Assembly: GCF_016405855.1 (NCBI RefSeq)
Contig: NZ_JAEFCA010000001.1
Span: forward strand, 696,170-760,169
Direction: 5' to 3'
DNA: 64,000 nucleotides
Source of the DNA: Flavobacterium sp. IB48
GTDB taxonomy: Bacteria > Bacteroidota > Bacteroidia > Flavobacteriales > Flavobacteriaceae
The notes beneath the pieces were generated by a model. It worked only from the letters and a program-made list of their open reading frames with translations, had not been told where the DNA came from and did not search any database. Below are positions 16,707 through 24,325 of the stretch, one piece after another (the first letter of the stretch is position 1; every line of letters begins with the position of its first letter). A program made the translations under genes and the position numbers.

Positions 16707-17996
16707 TTAGACTTGTTCAAAAATGGTTTTAAATTGATACAGGATTCTTTCGATTAAACGCAGATCTTCGGTTACAATTTCTGCGCTTCCTTTCATTTCC
16801 TGCTGAAAAGCAATTTGTTTATCGTATGATGTTTTCAGGCCTTTTGGAAGCGCAACATCAATTAGCAGATTTCCATCTTTATCTGGCACTAACGAAATAT
16901 TTTTAATTTCGCCTTTTAACACACCAAATTCGCGGTCTGGATAATTTGCCAAGCGAATATTAACCTTTTGTCCCACTTTTATTTTACCTGAATTTAAAGC
17001 CGGTGCTTTTACTTTACCAATAAAACTATTTTTTGCATCTGGAATAATTGAAAATACATTGTCACCAACATTTATGGTCTGATTTTCATTCCAAACTTGT
17101 AAAAATGTAACCTTTCCGCTAATTGATGATTTTAGCGCATATGCCAGTTCCCAATCTCTTATTACTTTTTTTAACTGATAAAAGGATTGTGAAACATTGC
17201 GGCCAAGATTAACCTCTTCTTTAGTGCTGTTTATTTGCAGATTCTGGCTTGATTTTGTGTTATCAATCAAAGAAGACCTTAATTGAGAAATCGATGATAA
17301 CAAGCTTCTATAATTCTTTTGCGCTTGAAGGAAAGTCAATTTTTTAACTTCCATTTCTTGAGCAGAAATAATTCCTTTGTTGAATAGCGTTTCAAAACGT
17401 GCAACTTCGTTTTTCTGAAGTTCCAATTCTCGCTCATTAATCACCTTTTGTTGCTGCAAGATTTCTAACCTTTCTGTTATCTGAATTTTTTCAGACTGCT
17501 GCGCTCTGGTTTCGACCTGAAAAGGGTGCAGATCTTTATTTAATTCCTGCGCCTGATAATCTTTCTGAAACGCCGCATACGCGCTTTCGATTTCTCCCAG
17601 TTGTGTGTTTTTCAATAACTCAAAAGGAAACTCTTTTTTAGTGTTATTGATATCATATTTATCAACAATGCCTTTCAATAAAAAAACATCTTTATAATTG
17701 GCTGTGTTTTCAATAATAGCCAATGTGCTGTTCTTTTCTACCAATGTTTTATTCTTTACCAAAATTGCTTCAATTCGTCCAGAAGATTTTGACACAATTT
17801 TCTCTGGAGGAATATTAGTAGTAATTACAATTTCAGTTTTTACGACATCTGGATATTTGACAAACCAAGAAACAAAAAACAGCATAATGATTATGGCAAA
17901 AATCAAGACTGTTCCCCATCGTATCATCCAATGCGGTACTTTGGTTAGGATATCCTGAACCTCTTCGCTTCTTAATTCAAATGTATCTTCGTTCAT
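16707..17996 (-). CDS. HlyD family membrane fusion protein of a peptide exporter
   Basis: Periplasmic adaptor, 429 residues, bridging an inner-membrane ABC exporter and an outer-membrane channel. A short cytoplasmic N-terminus is followed by one membrane segment at about 27-46, a biotinyl-lipoyl-like half (SSGRIEAILVKNKTLVEKNS), a long coiled-coil hairpin (about 120-280) and a C-terminal beta-barrel region (VGQKVNIRLANYPDREFG). It starts 2 bp after the stop of the C39-ABC exporter, so the two are translationally linked and form one export complex. No dedicated outer-membrane TolC is encoded next to them; a TolC family gene occurs only in the RND operon about 38 kb away. Confidence 0.88.
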   Translation of the reverse strand: MNEDTFELRSEEVQDILTKVPHWMIRWGTVLIFAIIIMLFFVSWFVKYPDVVKTEIVITTNIPPEKIVSKSSGRIEAILVKNKTLVEKNSTLAIIENTANYKDVFLLKGIVDKYDINNTKKEFPFELLKNTQLGEIESAYAAFQKDYQAQELNKDLHPFQVETRAQQSEKIQITERLEILQQQKVINERELELQKNEVARFETLFNKGIISAQEMEVKKLTFLQAQKNYRSLLSSISQLRSSLIDNTKSSQNLQINSTKEEVNLGRNVSQSFYQLKKVIRDWELAYALKSSISGKVTFLQVWNENQTINVGDNVFSIIPDAKNSFIGKVKAPALNSGKIKVGQKVNIRLANYPDREFGVLKGEIKNISLVPDKDGNLLIDVALPKGLKTSYDKQIAFQQEMKGSAEIVTEDLRLIERILYQFKTIFEQV

Positions 17997-17998
17997 AA

Positions 17999-20191
17999 TT
18001 AATTCCCTAATTGCAACTGGTTTCTAACCAATTCAAAATAATTTCCTTTTTGTTCTACCAATGCCGAATGGCTTCCAATTTCGATGATTTTTCCTTTTTC
18101 TAAAACCACAATTTGATCAGCATTCATTACAGTGCTCAATCTGTGCGCAATTACCACTACCGTTTTATCTTTAAAAAAGATGTCAAGCTTTTTCATAATC
18201 GCCTTTTCATTATTGGCATCTAATGCCGAAGTGGCTTCATCAAAAAATAAAATTTCTGGGTTTTTATAAACTGCTCTCGCAATTAATAATCGTTGTTTCT
18301 GCCCAGTGCTCATTCCTAATCCTTCTGCTCCAATTTTGGTGTTAAAACCTAAAGGAAGCTCGCTGATGTATTCTTTTATGTTCGCTACATCTGCTGCGTA
18401 AAGCAATTTTTCTTTATCAATTTTATCTACCCCAAAAGCAATATTATTGGCAATTGTATCGCTAAAAATAAAACCTTCTTGCATTACAGCTCCAATATTA
18501 GATCTCCATGCATTTTGCGATATATTTTTTAGTTGTGAGTTTCCAATCAAGACCTCTCCTTTTTCGGGTTCGTAGAACTTGAGAAGCAATTTCATCAAGG
18601 TCGTTTTTCCGCTTCCGCTAACTCCTACTATTGCAGTAACTTTATTGCACGGAATTATTAAATTTAAATTGTCTAAAACAGGAACATCTGAACCTAAATA
18701 TCTAAAAGAAAGATTTTTAATTTCGATATCTACATTTTGCGGAACTTCGTTTGTTTGATTAATTTCCTGCTGGACTTCATCTTCTTTCTCATGAATTTCG
18801 GACAATCTGGCCAATGAAATTTTCGCATCCTGCAATTCTCTCACAAATTCAATTAATTGTGTAATAGGACCATTTAAACTCCCCACAATGGCACTTATAG
18901 CCAACATCATACCTAAAGTTATAGATCCGTCAATTACTAACTTGGCAGATAGAAAAATGATAAATATATTCTTTAATTCATTAATAATAGAAGAGCCAAT
19001 TGTTTGCGTCTGTTCTAAAACCAATCCTTTTATCGAAACCCTAAAAAGTCTTGCCTGTACATACTCCCAGCCCCAACGTTTTTGTTTTTCGGCATTATGA
19101 AGCTTGATTTCCTGCATTCCGTTTATAAGTTCCATTACTTTACTTTGCTCGTTTGAAACTTCTGCAAATCGTTTATAATCTAGAACTTCTCTCCTTTTTA
19201 AAAACAAAACTATCCAGCCAAAATAAAGCACACTTCCTGCAAAGAAGACTAAAAAAATCTGCAGATTGAAATAGGCCAAAACAGCTCCCATAACAAACAT
19301 ATTGATTACAGAAAATAGCACATTAAGCGATGATGTCGTTAGTATTTTTTCAATTCGGCGATGATCATTTATTCGCTGCATAATATCTCCTGTCATCCTC
19401 ACATCAAAAAAAGAAATAGGCAGATTCATTAATTTAATAAAGAAATCTGAGATAAGAGAAATATTGATTCTAGTTGATAAATGCAATAAAATCCAGCTTC
19501 TAATGAGTTCTAATCCTGTTCTTCCTGCAAAAACAAAAAGCATTGCAAAAAGAATCAAATAGATAAAATGAATGTTCTGATTCTGTATTCCGACATCAAC
19601 AATACTCTGTGTTAGAAACGGAAAAATTAGATTGAGTAAACTGCTCGCAAAAAGACCAACTGCAAGCTGAATAAGAAATGATTTGTATTGAAATAAATAT
19701 TGAAAAAGAAACTTAAATCCTAATCCAGAATTTTCTTCTTTATCAAAATCAGATTGGAAAAAACTCGGTGTTGCTTCGATCAGCAATGCAATTCCTTCTT
19801 TTGTTTCATTATCGGCATTATTGCCTATCCAAAACTTCACAAACTCTTCTCTACTATATTCCAAAAGACCAAAAGCGGGATCAGAAATATAATATTTGCC
19901 TTTTTTTATTTTATAGAGCACTACATAATGATCATTATTCCAGTGTAGAATACAAGGCAGTGGGGCTTCTTCAATTCTTTTTACAGAAAGTTTTACCCCT
20001 AAAGTTCTAAATCCGATTTTTTCGGCAGCATCACTCAGAAAAAGCAAATTACTTCCTTCGCGAGTAGTTTCGCTAAAATCTCTCAACTCCTGAATGTTGA
20101 TTGTTTTACCGTAATATTTAGCAATAATTTTTAAACATGTCGGACCGCAATCTTTATTATCAGCTTGTCTATAATGAGGGAATTTTTTCAA
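17999..20191 (-). CDS. Peptidase-containing ABC transporter (C39 domain, PCAT)
   Basis: Bifunctional exporter of 730 residues that cleaves double-glycine leaders in the cytoplasm and exports the core peptide. The N-terminal C39 peptidase has Gln9, nucleophile Cys15 (NKDCGPTC), His88 (HWNNDHYVVL) and Asp104 (ISDPAFG). About six membrane helices occupy 165-440. The ATPase has Walker A GVSGSGKTT (about 525), signature MSTGQKQR instead of LSGGQ, and Walker B ILFFDEATSALD (about 650). All catalytic residues are intact. It is followed at once by the HlyD adaptor. Three Cys-containing precursor genes lie upstream on the same strand, separated by a strong terminator, and six tandem GG-leader genes lie about 3 kb away on the other strand. 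Confidence 0.93.
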   Translation of the reverse strand: MKKFPHYRQADNKDCGPTCLKIIAKYYGKTINIQELRDFSETTREGSNLLFLSDAAEKIGFRTLGVKLSVKRIEEAPLPCILHWNNDHYVVLYKIKKGKYYISDPAFGLLEYSREEFVKFWIGNNADNETKEGIALLIEATPSFFQSDFDKEENSGLGFKFLFQYLFQYKSFLIQLAVGLFASSLLNLIFPFLTQSIVDVGIQNQNIHFIYLILFAMLFVFAGRTGLELIRSWILLHLSTRINISLISDFFIKLMNLPISFFDVRMTGDIMQRINDHRRIEKILTTSSLNVLFSVINMFVMGAVLAYFNLQIFLVFFAGSVLYFGWIVLFLKRREVLDYKRFAEVSNEQSKVMELINGMQEIKLHNAEKQKRWGWEYVQARLFRVSIKGLVLEQTQTIGSSIINELKNIFIIFLSAKLVIDGSITLGMMLAISAIVGSLNGPITQLIEFVRELQDAKISLARLSEIHEKEDEVQQEINQTNEVPQNVDIEIKNLSFRYLGSDVPVLDNLNLIIPCNKVTAIVGVSGSGKTTLMKLLLKFYEPEKGEVLIGNSQLKNISQNAWRSNIGAVMQEGFIFSDTIANNIAFGVDKIDKEKLLYAADVANIKEYISELPLGFNTKIGAEGLGMSTGQKQRLLIARAVYKNPEILFFDEATSALDANNEKAIMKKLDIFFKDKTVVVIAHRLSTVMNADQIVVLEKGKIIEIGSHSALVEQKGNYFELVRNQLQLGN

Positions 20192-20249
20192 TTTATTTTG
20201 ATTTATTCTGGGCCAATTTAATAAAAAAAAATCTTGTTAATCCATAAAA

Positions 20250-20279
20250 AAACAGAGAAGATATAAATCTTCTCTGTTT
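20250..20279 (-). terminator. Intrinsic terminator between precursor genes and the exporter
   Basis: On the minus strand a perfect 13-bp stem (AAACAGAGAAGAT / ATCTTCTCTGTTT) with a 4-nt loop runs into a T-tract. It lies 58 bp before the PCAT start, so precursor transcripts should stop here and the exporter needs its own promoter or readthrough. The rest of the gap 20280-20504 holds no convincing gene. Confidence 0.85.
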
Positions 20280-20504
20280 CGGTATTTAAAAACAAATTTT
20301 AGCAACACAATTTCTTTAGGACATGGCTGCGGTTACCCTAACCAAGTAAAATTAACACAGCAGCCAACTCCTAAGAATCTCAGTACCAATCATCAATACT
20401 GAGAATTTGCTCAATGTTCCACGATCGAGCGCCTATACATTCAAAAAAAACATGACTAAATTCTAAATAAGGCTATATCGTATTACTTTCAAAAAAGTTA
20501 AAAA

Positions 20505-20696
20505 TCAACAACAAAGACGACTTGTATCACAAATACCCGATGATGTATTTAACGGACAAGTTTCGTCTGGTGATATTAAAATGCATCCTGCTTGCAAGGC
20601 ATATACCCAACATTCTGGAATTCCTCCTTTTATGGTTTTCTGTTCACTTTTTTTAATGTACTGAGCACCTTCAAGGTTTAAAATTTTCTTTAACAT
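20505..20696 (-). CDS. Cys-rich double-glycine precursor peptide, 6 core cysteines
   Basis: Precursor of 63 residues. The leader, MLKKILNLEGAQYIKKSEQKTIKGG, is 25 residues long, typed here as MLKKILNLEG, AQYIKKS and EQKTIKGG. It ends in a canonical double glycine, the PCAT cleavage site. The predicted core of about 38 residues starts IPECWVYALQ and has six cysteines, the last two adjacent at the C-terminus (RLCC). An even cysteine count and the VKOR/thioredoxin-type oxidase encoded upstream suggest disulfides. The EQKTIKGG box is identical to that of the six tandem peptides at 23350-24466. Bacteriocin-like or signalling function is inferred. Confidence 0.8.
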   Translation of the reverse strand: MLKKILNLEGAQYIKKSEQKTIKGGIPECWVYALQAGCILISPDETCPLNTSSGICDTSRLCC

Positions 20697-20754
20697 AATA
20701 ATATCTTTTTTAGATAGTAAGCGAGTTTCTTCTCTTACTATTTAAATATTAGCA

Positions 20755-20889
20755 TTAGCAAGTATAATATTTCTCAACAGCAGCATCATTACAATTAATC
20801 TCTTCTGAATAATCAGTTCCCAAGATGTTCTTCTGCTCTTTTTTGGTAAGCTTTCTTGTTTCCTTGCTTTTTAAAATTTTCTCTAACAT
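20755..20889 (-). CDS. Short Cys-containing precursor peptide, 2 core cysteines
   Basis: A 44-residue ORF with ATG at 20887-20889 and TAA at 20755-20757. The leader begins MLEKILKSKETRKLTKKEQK and aligns with its two neighbours (ML.xIL......L...E.K.I.G). The cleavage region is NILGT rather than GG, so processing is less certain. The core of about 19 residues is TDYSEEINCNDAAVEKYYTC or one residue shorter, with two cysteines suited to one disulfide. It lies between two other precursors on the same strand with gaps of 58 and 68 bp. Confidence 0.68.
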   Translation of the reverse strand: MLEKILKSKETRKLTKKEQKNILGTDYSEEINCNDAAVEKYYTC

Positions 20890-20957
20890 AACTGGTTATT
20901 TACATTTTTCGGTTTAAGCCTCAAATTTGCAATAACTTGATGCTTAAAATTTTTCTC

Positions 20958-21140
20958 TTAGCAACTTCCGACGTAACTATTTGGAATGCAGTTCCAGTAC
21001 GCTGGCACAGTTCCAAATTCTGTACATCTTTTAACTTTAAATCCGTCTTCACAAATTGGAGCATGATCTCCATTTATTGTTTTCAGCTCACTTGCAGTTA
21101 ATTCTACTGCTCCTTTTAATTTCAAGATACTCTTTAACAT
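20958..21140 (-). CDS. Cys-containing precursor peptide, 4 core cysteines
   Basis: Precursor of 60 residues. The leader reads MLKSILKLKGAVELTASELK then TINGD, matching the neighbouring leaders except that the second glycine of the cleavage site is Asp. The core, starting HAPICEDGFKVKRC and ending NSYVGSC, has four cysteines, again an even number. It lies 64 bp downstream of the VKOR-thioredoxin gene, so it is probably in the same transcript. Whether the PCAT peptidase accepts G-D is unknown; cleavage elsewhere or a different fate is possible. Confidence 0.72.
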   Translation of the reverse strand: MLKSILKLKGAVELTASELKTINGDHAPICEDGFKVKRCTEFGTVPAYWNCIPNSYVGSC

Positions 21141-21204
21141 ATCTGCAGGTTTTAGGTTGGGGGTAACTTATTTCTGTTTTTACAGTCGAAACTTCTGTTT
21201 CATA

Positions 21205-22761
21205 TTATGCTATCTTTTCCAAAACTTGAACTTCATCGATGTAATCATTTAAGAAATATTTCAACTCGTTCAATTCATATTCATTTGGAAATAGCCTTTC
21301 ATTTACAATTTTAATAGGTGTGTAATTAAAATTGTTCATAGAGCACCAATCGTATTGTTTCTGAATTTCCTGATTTATCATCATGCTTACAGATTCAACA
21401 TTCCATTTTTTAAGCCATTTTTTGTGTGTCATTCTTTTGATATACCAATCAGAAATTGCTTCAACCGTTTTTCCAGGTGTTGTTCTGTTAATAGTCAAAA
21501 GTCTTTCAACAACAGCCTTATAAGGATTATCATTATTTTCTGGATTAATATTGAAAAGAACATTCAAAAATATTTTGTCTGGAAACTTCATCACTAAGTC
21601 AAAAGCTTCTTGGAAAGTTTTATAACAATGTCCGCAGCTTGGGCTAAGAATTACAGAAAGTCTAACTCCGGCATTTCTATTTCCAAATGTTAAGCCTCTT
21701 AAATCTTCAAATCCTTTTGCATATTTTACTTTTTTAGATAAGTAATTTAATAGCGAATAATTTCTTTTAAATTTCTTAAGCTCTTTTAACGAATTTTCAT
21801 TGTCAAGCATTTTTCTAATCATCACTTTAACTGTTGCCCAAATTGGCATTAAAAGCAAAAGAGAGAATATGTATGGAAAAACTTCACTAAAACTAAAGCT
21901 CAACGTAAAAAGATCTGATGAAAACCAAACAATACTTTGAACCAATATTAAAAATGAGATTGCTAAGCACATTATGCACCATTTTTGAATCTCAAATTTT
22001 TGAATCCAGATTGAGCAAACTATTATTGGAATAGCTAATAAGCTTAAAAATCCAACAAAAATAGCTGAGCTTAATGGCTGAACTAATATTGCAATGATAC
22101 TTGAACTAAAGAAAAGTAATGGCAAATCTGAAAAACTCAACCATCTGTTTGCAATATCATCATTGAAACTTATTACCGAATGGCAAGAAGAGTTCGAACT
22201 TAAATTACAGAATTTTGAAATTACTGTGTTTTTAACTCCCCATTTCTCCTGTACAATAAATATGCTTACAATTAAACCAAGAACTGATGTTACTAAAAAA
22301 GAAGCGCTAAACCAATCAAAACGATTGTAGAAAAAAGACAATCCCGCTACGAGCGCAAGAGGCAGAAAATATTTTAGCCAATTGTATTCTATTTTTAGAT
22401 TCTCTCTTGTTACTACATTGTTTGGCTCAATGGCAACGATTACACCATTCCAGTCTAAAAGAAATTTATCATACGATAATTTTTGCGTTCCTTTTTTTGT
22501 GGTTGTAATTCTAACCCCACTTTTAATCTTTTCAACCAGTATTAATTCATCTTTGAAATACGCCAAAAAGTTTGAAGGCAAATCTTCAATTTGCTCTTTC
22601 GAAACTCTTACGGCTGCATTCTCTACAGAAAGCAAATCAAACGAATCTGTAATGGCAAACAAACTCGGATAATTTGGATGAGATAAAAACAGATCCTTAA
22701 ACTCATTTTTGATATCTGAGTAGCGATTGATTTGCAGAAATTTTTGGACCAGCTTTAACAT
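21205..22761 (-). CDS. C39-like / VKOR / thioredoxin-fold membrane protein for disulfide formation
   Basis: Inner-membrane fusion protein of 518 residues. Residues 1-115 resemble a C39 peptidase fold (HPNYPSLFAITDSFDLLSVE) but lack the catalytic cysteine, so this part may only bind leaders. From about 129 to 310 come membrane helices of a vitamin K epoxide reductase domain: loop cysteines Cys185 and Cys193 at the classical eight-residue spacing and the active CxxC at Cys262-Cys265 (WCIMC). The C-terminal part (about 365-515) is thioredoxin-like with Cys376-GH-Cys379. All redox motifs are complete. VKOR plus thioredoxin fusions make disulfides in exported proteins, so the role here is probably oxidation of the Cys precursors. 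It heads the minus-strand precursor transcript. Confidence 0.88.
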   Translation of the reverse strand: MLKLVQKFLQINRYSDIKNEFKDLFLSHPNYPSLFAITDSFDLLSVENAAVRVSKEQIEDLPSNFLAYFKDELILVEKIKSGVRITTTKKGTQKLSYDKFLLDWNGVIVAIEPNNVVTRENLKIEYNWLKYFLPLALVAGLSFFYNRFDWFSASFLVTSVLGLIVSIFIVQEKWGVKNTVISKFCNLSSNSSCHSVISFNDDIANRWLSFSDLPLLFFSSSIIAILVQPLSSAIFVGFLSLLAIPIIVCSIWIQKFEIQKWCIMCLAISFLILVQSIVWFSSDLFTLSFSFSEVFPYIFSLLLLMPIWATVKVMIRKMLDNENSLKELKKFKRNYSLLNYLSKKVKYAKGFEDLRGLTFGNRNAGVRLSVILSPSCGHCYKTFQEAFDLVMKFPDKIFLNVLFNINPENNDNPYKAVVERLLTINRTTPGKTVEAISDWYIKRMTHKKWLKKWNVESVSMMINQEIQKQYDWCSMNNFNYTPIKIVNERLFPNEYELNELKYFLNDYIDEVQVLEKIA

Positions 22762-22795
22762 CGTTTTTGATCGTTTTTAAATCATAATTACACTG

Positions 22796-22803
22796 CAAAG
22801 ATT
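22796..22803 (-). promoter_or_regulatory. Possible -7 element of the VKOR-precursor transcript
   Basis: On the minus strand AATCTTTG matches TAnnTTTG at seven of eight positions, 35 bp upstream of the gene start. A direct repeat begins 31 bp further upstream, which would suit an activator next to a weak promoter. Confidence 0.35.
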
Positions 22804-22833
22804 GGTGATTTTATTGATAAAAATCGCATGCGC

Positions 22834-22879
22834 ACATACATTTTATTAATTATACCACATACAATTTATAAATTATACC
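22834..22879. promoter_or_regulatory. Tandem 23-bp direct repeat, candidate regulator site
   Basis: 22834-22856 and 22857-22879 are back-to-back copies of ACATACA-TTTAT-AATTATACC type, identical at about 20 of 23 positions. AraC proteins commonly bind direct repeats at roughly two helical turns. The site lies between the divergent VKOR gene and the peptide array, close to a TPR-AraC regulator gene. Assignment to that regulator is inference. Confidence 0.45.
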
Positions 22880-22896
22880 AAGTATAGTAAACATTA

Positions 22897-22921
22897 TAAC
22901 TAATTGAATAATAATTAGTTA
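22897..22921. promoter_or_regulatory. Palindrome TAACTAAT-N9-ATTAGTTA
   Basis: Perfect 8-bp arms around 9 bp, inside the divergent intergenic region. It could be a second binding site. No protein can be assigned from sequence. Confidence 0.35.
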
Positions 22922-22959
22922 CATACAACATTTTTCGTTAAAAAGCTCAAAAAGTCTAT

Positions 22960-23012
22960 TTTCGATTAACGGCTTTCCTTTTTATCTAGTTTTGGAAAGG
23001 CGATAATCGAAA
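22960..23012. promoter_or_regulatory. Long hairpin in the divergent intergenic region
   Basis: 22960-22978 (TTTCGATTAACGGCTTTCC) pairs with 22994-23012 (GGAAAGGCGATAATCGAAA) over 19 bp with about three mismatches and a 15-nt loop. Neither strand has a T-run after it, so it is not a standard terminator. It may be an operator or a structured RNA segment. The remaining gap 22762-23349 is AT-rich without a convincing gene. Confidence 0.4.
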
Positions 23013-23234
23013 CAATATCAAACATGAAAAATAGAACACAAAAAACGAATTATTTTATAAGAAAAAAATCATCGAAAAGAGAGTAAAAAAATGACTTAAA
23101 TAGTCAAAAATTGACTCTTGAAAACAGCAGAAAATACCCCCTGAAAAGCATAGTAGCAAGATTCAAATAAAAGGAATTAACTTACAATAAAGTCCCTTTT
23201 TTACTACTGTGAAAAACCAAAAATAAAACCAAAA

Positions 23235-23242
23235 TAACTTTG
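23235..23242 (+). promoter_or_regulatory. -7 element of the tandem peptide array
   Basis: TAACTTTG matches TAnnTTTG exactly and is followed by GCATAAA. The predicted start is near 23249, leaving a leader of about 100 nt before the first peptide gene. A clear -33 TTG is not visible. No similar element was seen between the six genes, so the array is probably one transcript. Confidence 0.5.
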
Positions 23243-23349
23243 CATAAACCATTTTTAAGCGTTGCTTTTATCGCTTTTAATAACAATTGCTTAAAATATT
23301 TATGAAAGATTTATAGTACTAATTTTTTTAATTTAAATAAACATACAAC

Positions 23350-23496
23350 ATGAAAAATTCAAAATTTACATTCAAAGATTTCCAATTAGATACAATCTCT
23401 AAAAAAGAACAAAAAACTATTAAAGGCGGAAGTGTACCTGATCCTACTGATCCAAACGAACCTAAAAAAGGCGGCGGAGGAAACGGAAATAACTAA
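23350..23496 (+). CDS. Tandem GG-leader precursor peptide, copy 1
   Basis: A 48-residue precursor. The leader starts MKNSKFTFKDFQLDTISKK and ends EQKTIKGG, a canonical double-glycine site. The 21-residue core reads SVPDPTDPNEPKK then GGGGNGNN. It is the most divergent copy: only here do the core's first residues include Ser and Thr. There is no cysteine. The EQKTIKGG box is shared with the Cys-rich precursor at 20505-20696, which links it to the same C39 exporter. The product family is not known to me. Confidence 0.85.
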   Translation: MKNSKFTFKDFQLDTISKKEQKTIKGGSVPDPTDPNEPKKGGGGNGNN

Positions 23497-23543
23497 AACC
23501 ATACCTGAATAAACTCTTTAAAACTATCCAAAAATATAAAGTC

Positions 23544-23690
23544 ATGAAAAATAACAAATTAACATTCAAAGATTTTCAATTAGATACAATCTCTAAAAAA
23601 GAACAAAAAACTATTAAAGGCGGAGGTGTAGATGATCCAATTGATCCAAACGAACCGAAAAAAGGCGGCGGAGGAAACGGAAATAACTAA
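23544..23690 (+). CDS. Tandem GG-leader precursor peptide, copy 2
   Basis: A 48-residue precursor with leader MKNNKLTFKDFQLDTISKK-EQKTIKGG and core GVDDPIDPNEPKK-GGGGNGNN. It starts 194 bp after copy 1. The core lacks Ser, Thr and Cys, so lanthionine or thioether chemistry is excluded for this product. Confidence 0.85.
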   Translation: MKNNKLTFKDFQLDTISKKEQKTIKGGGVDDPIDPNEPKKGGGGNGNN

Positions 23691-23739
23691 AACGATACCT
23701 GAATAAACTTTTTAAAACTATCCAAAAAAATATAAAATC

Positions 23740-23886
23740 ATGAAAAATACCAAATTAACATTCAGCGATTTTCAATTAGATACAATCTCTAGAAAAGAAC
23801 AAAAAACTATTAAAGGCGGAGGTGTAGATGATCCAATTGATCCAAACGAACCGAAAAAAGGCGGCGGAGGAAACGGAAATAACTAA
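23740..23886 (+). CDS. Tandem GG-leader precursor peptide, copy 3
   Basis: A 48-residue precursor starting 196 bp after copy 2. The leader is MKNTKLTFSDFQLDTISRK-EQKTIKGG and the core is identical to copy 2. The only changes lie in the leader (N4T, K9S, K18R), so selection or recent conversion has kept the core constant. Confidence 0.85.
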   Translation: MKNTKLTFSDFQLDTISRKEQKTIKGGGVDDPIDPNEPKKGGGGNGNN

Positions 23887-23934
23887 AACGATACCTGAAT
23901 AAACTTTTTAAAACTATCAAAAAAATATAAAATC

Positions 23935-24081
23935 ATGAAAAATAGCAAATTAACATTCAGCGATTTTCAATTAGATACAATCTCTAGAAAAGAACAAAAA
24001 ACTATTAAAGGCGGAGGTGTAGATGATCCAATTGATCCGAACGAACCGAAAAAAGGTGGCGGAGGAAACGGAAATAACTAA
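23935..24081 (+). CDS. Tandem GG-leader precursor peptide, copy 4
   Basis: A 48-residue precursor starting 195 bp after copy 3, differing from it only at residue 4 (Ser for Thr). The core is identical to copies 2 and 3. The near-identical intergenic spacer shows recent duplication of a whole unit. Confidence 0.85.
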   Translation: MKNSKLTFSDFQLDTISRKEQKTIKGGGVDDPIDPNEPKKGGGGNGNN

Positions 24082-24133
24082 AATGCCACCTGAATAAAAC
24101 TTTTTTAAAACTAATCCAAAAAAATATAAAGTC

Positions 24134-24274
24134 ATGAAAAATAACAAATTAACTTTCAAAGATTTTCAATTAGATACAATCTCTAGAAAAGAGCAAAAAA
24201 CTATTAAAGGAGGAGATGATCCAATTGATCCGAACGAGCCTAAAAAAGGCGGAGGAGGAAACGGAAATAACTAA
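24134..24274 (+). CDS. Tandem GG-leader precursor peptide, copy 5
   Basis: A 46-residue precursor starting 199 bp after copy 4. The core lacks the first two residues of copies 2-4 and reads DDPIDPNEPKK-GGGGNGNN (19 residues). The two-codon deletion falls exactly at the GG cleavage point, so the exported product would have a different N-terminus. Confidence 0.85.
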   Translation: MKNNKLTFKDFQLDTISRKEQKTIKGGDDPIDPNEPKKGGGGNGNN

Positions 24275-24325
24275 AATGATATCTGAATAAACCTTTTTAA
24301 AACTAATCCAAAAAAATATAAAGTC

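Noticed and set aside
20280..20504. Possible degenerate fourth Cys precursor on the minus strand
   Set aside because: A short stretch reads GVGCCVNFTWLG but stops occur just upstream in the same frame and no leader can be traced.
23024..23086. 20-codon basic ORF starting MKNRTQK
   Set aside because: It lacks the GG leader pattern, lies next to a long hairpin and has no independent support; it probably occurs by chance.
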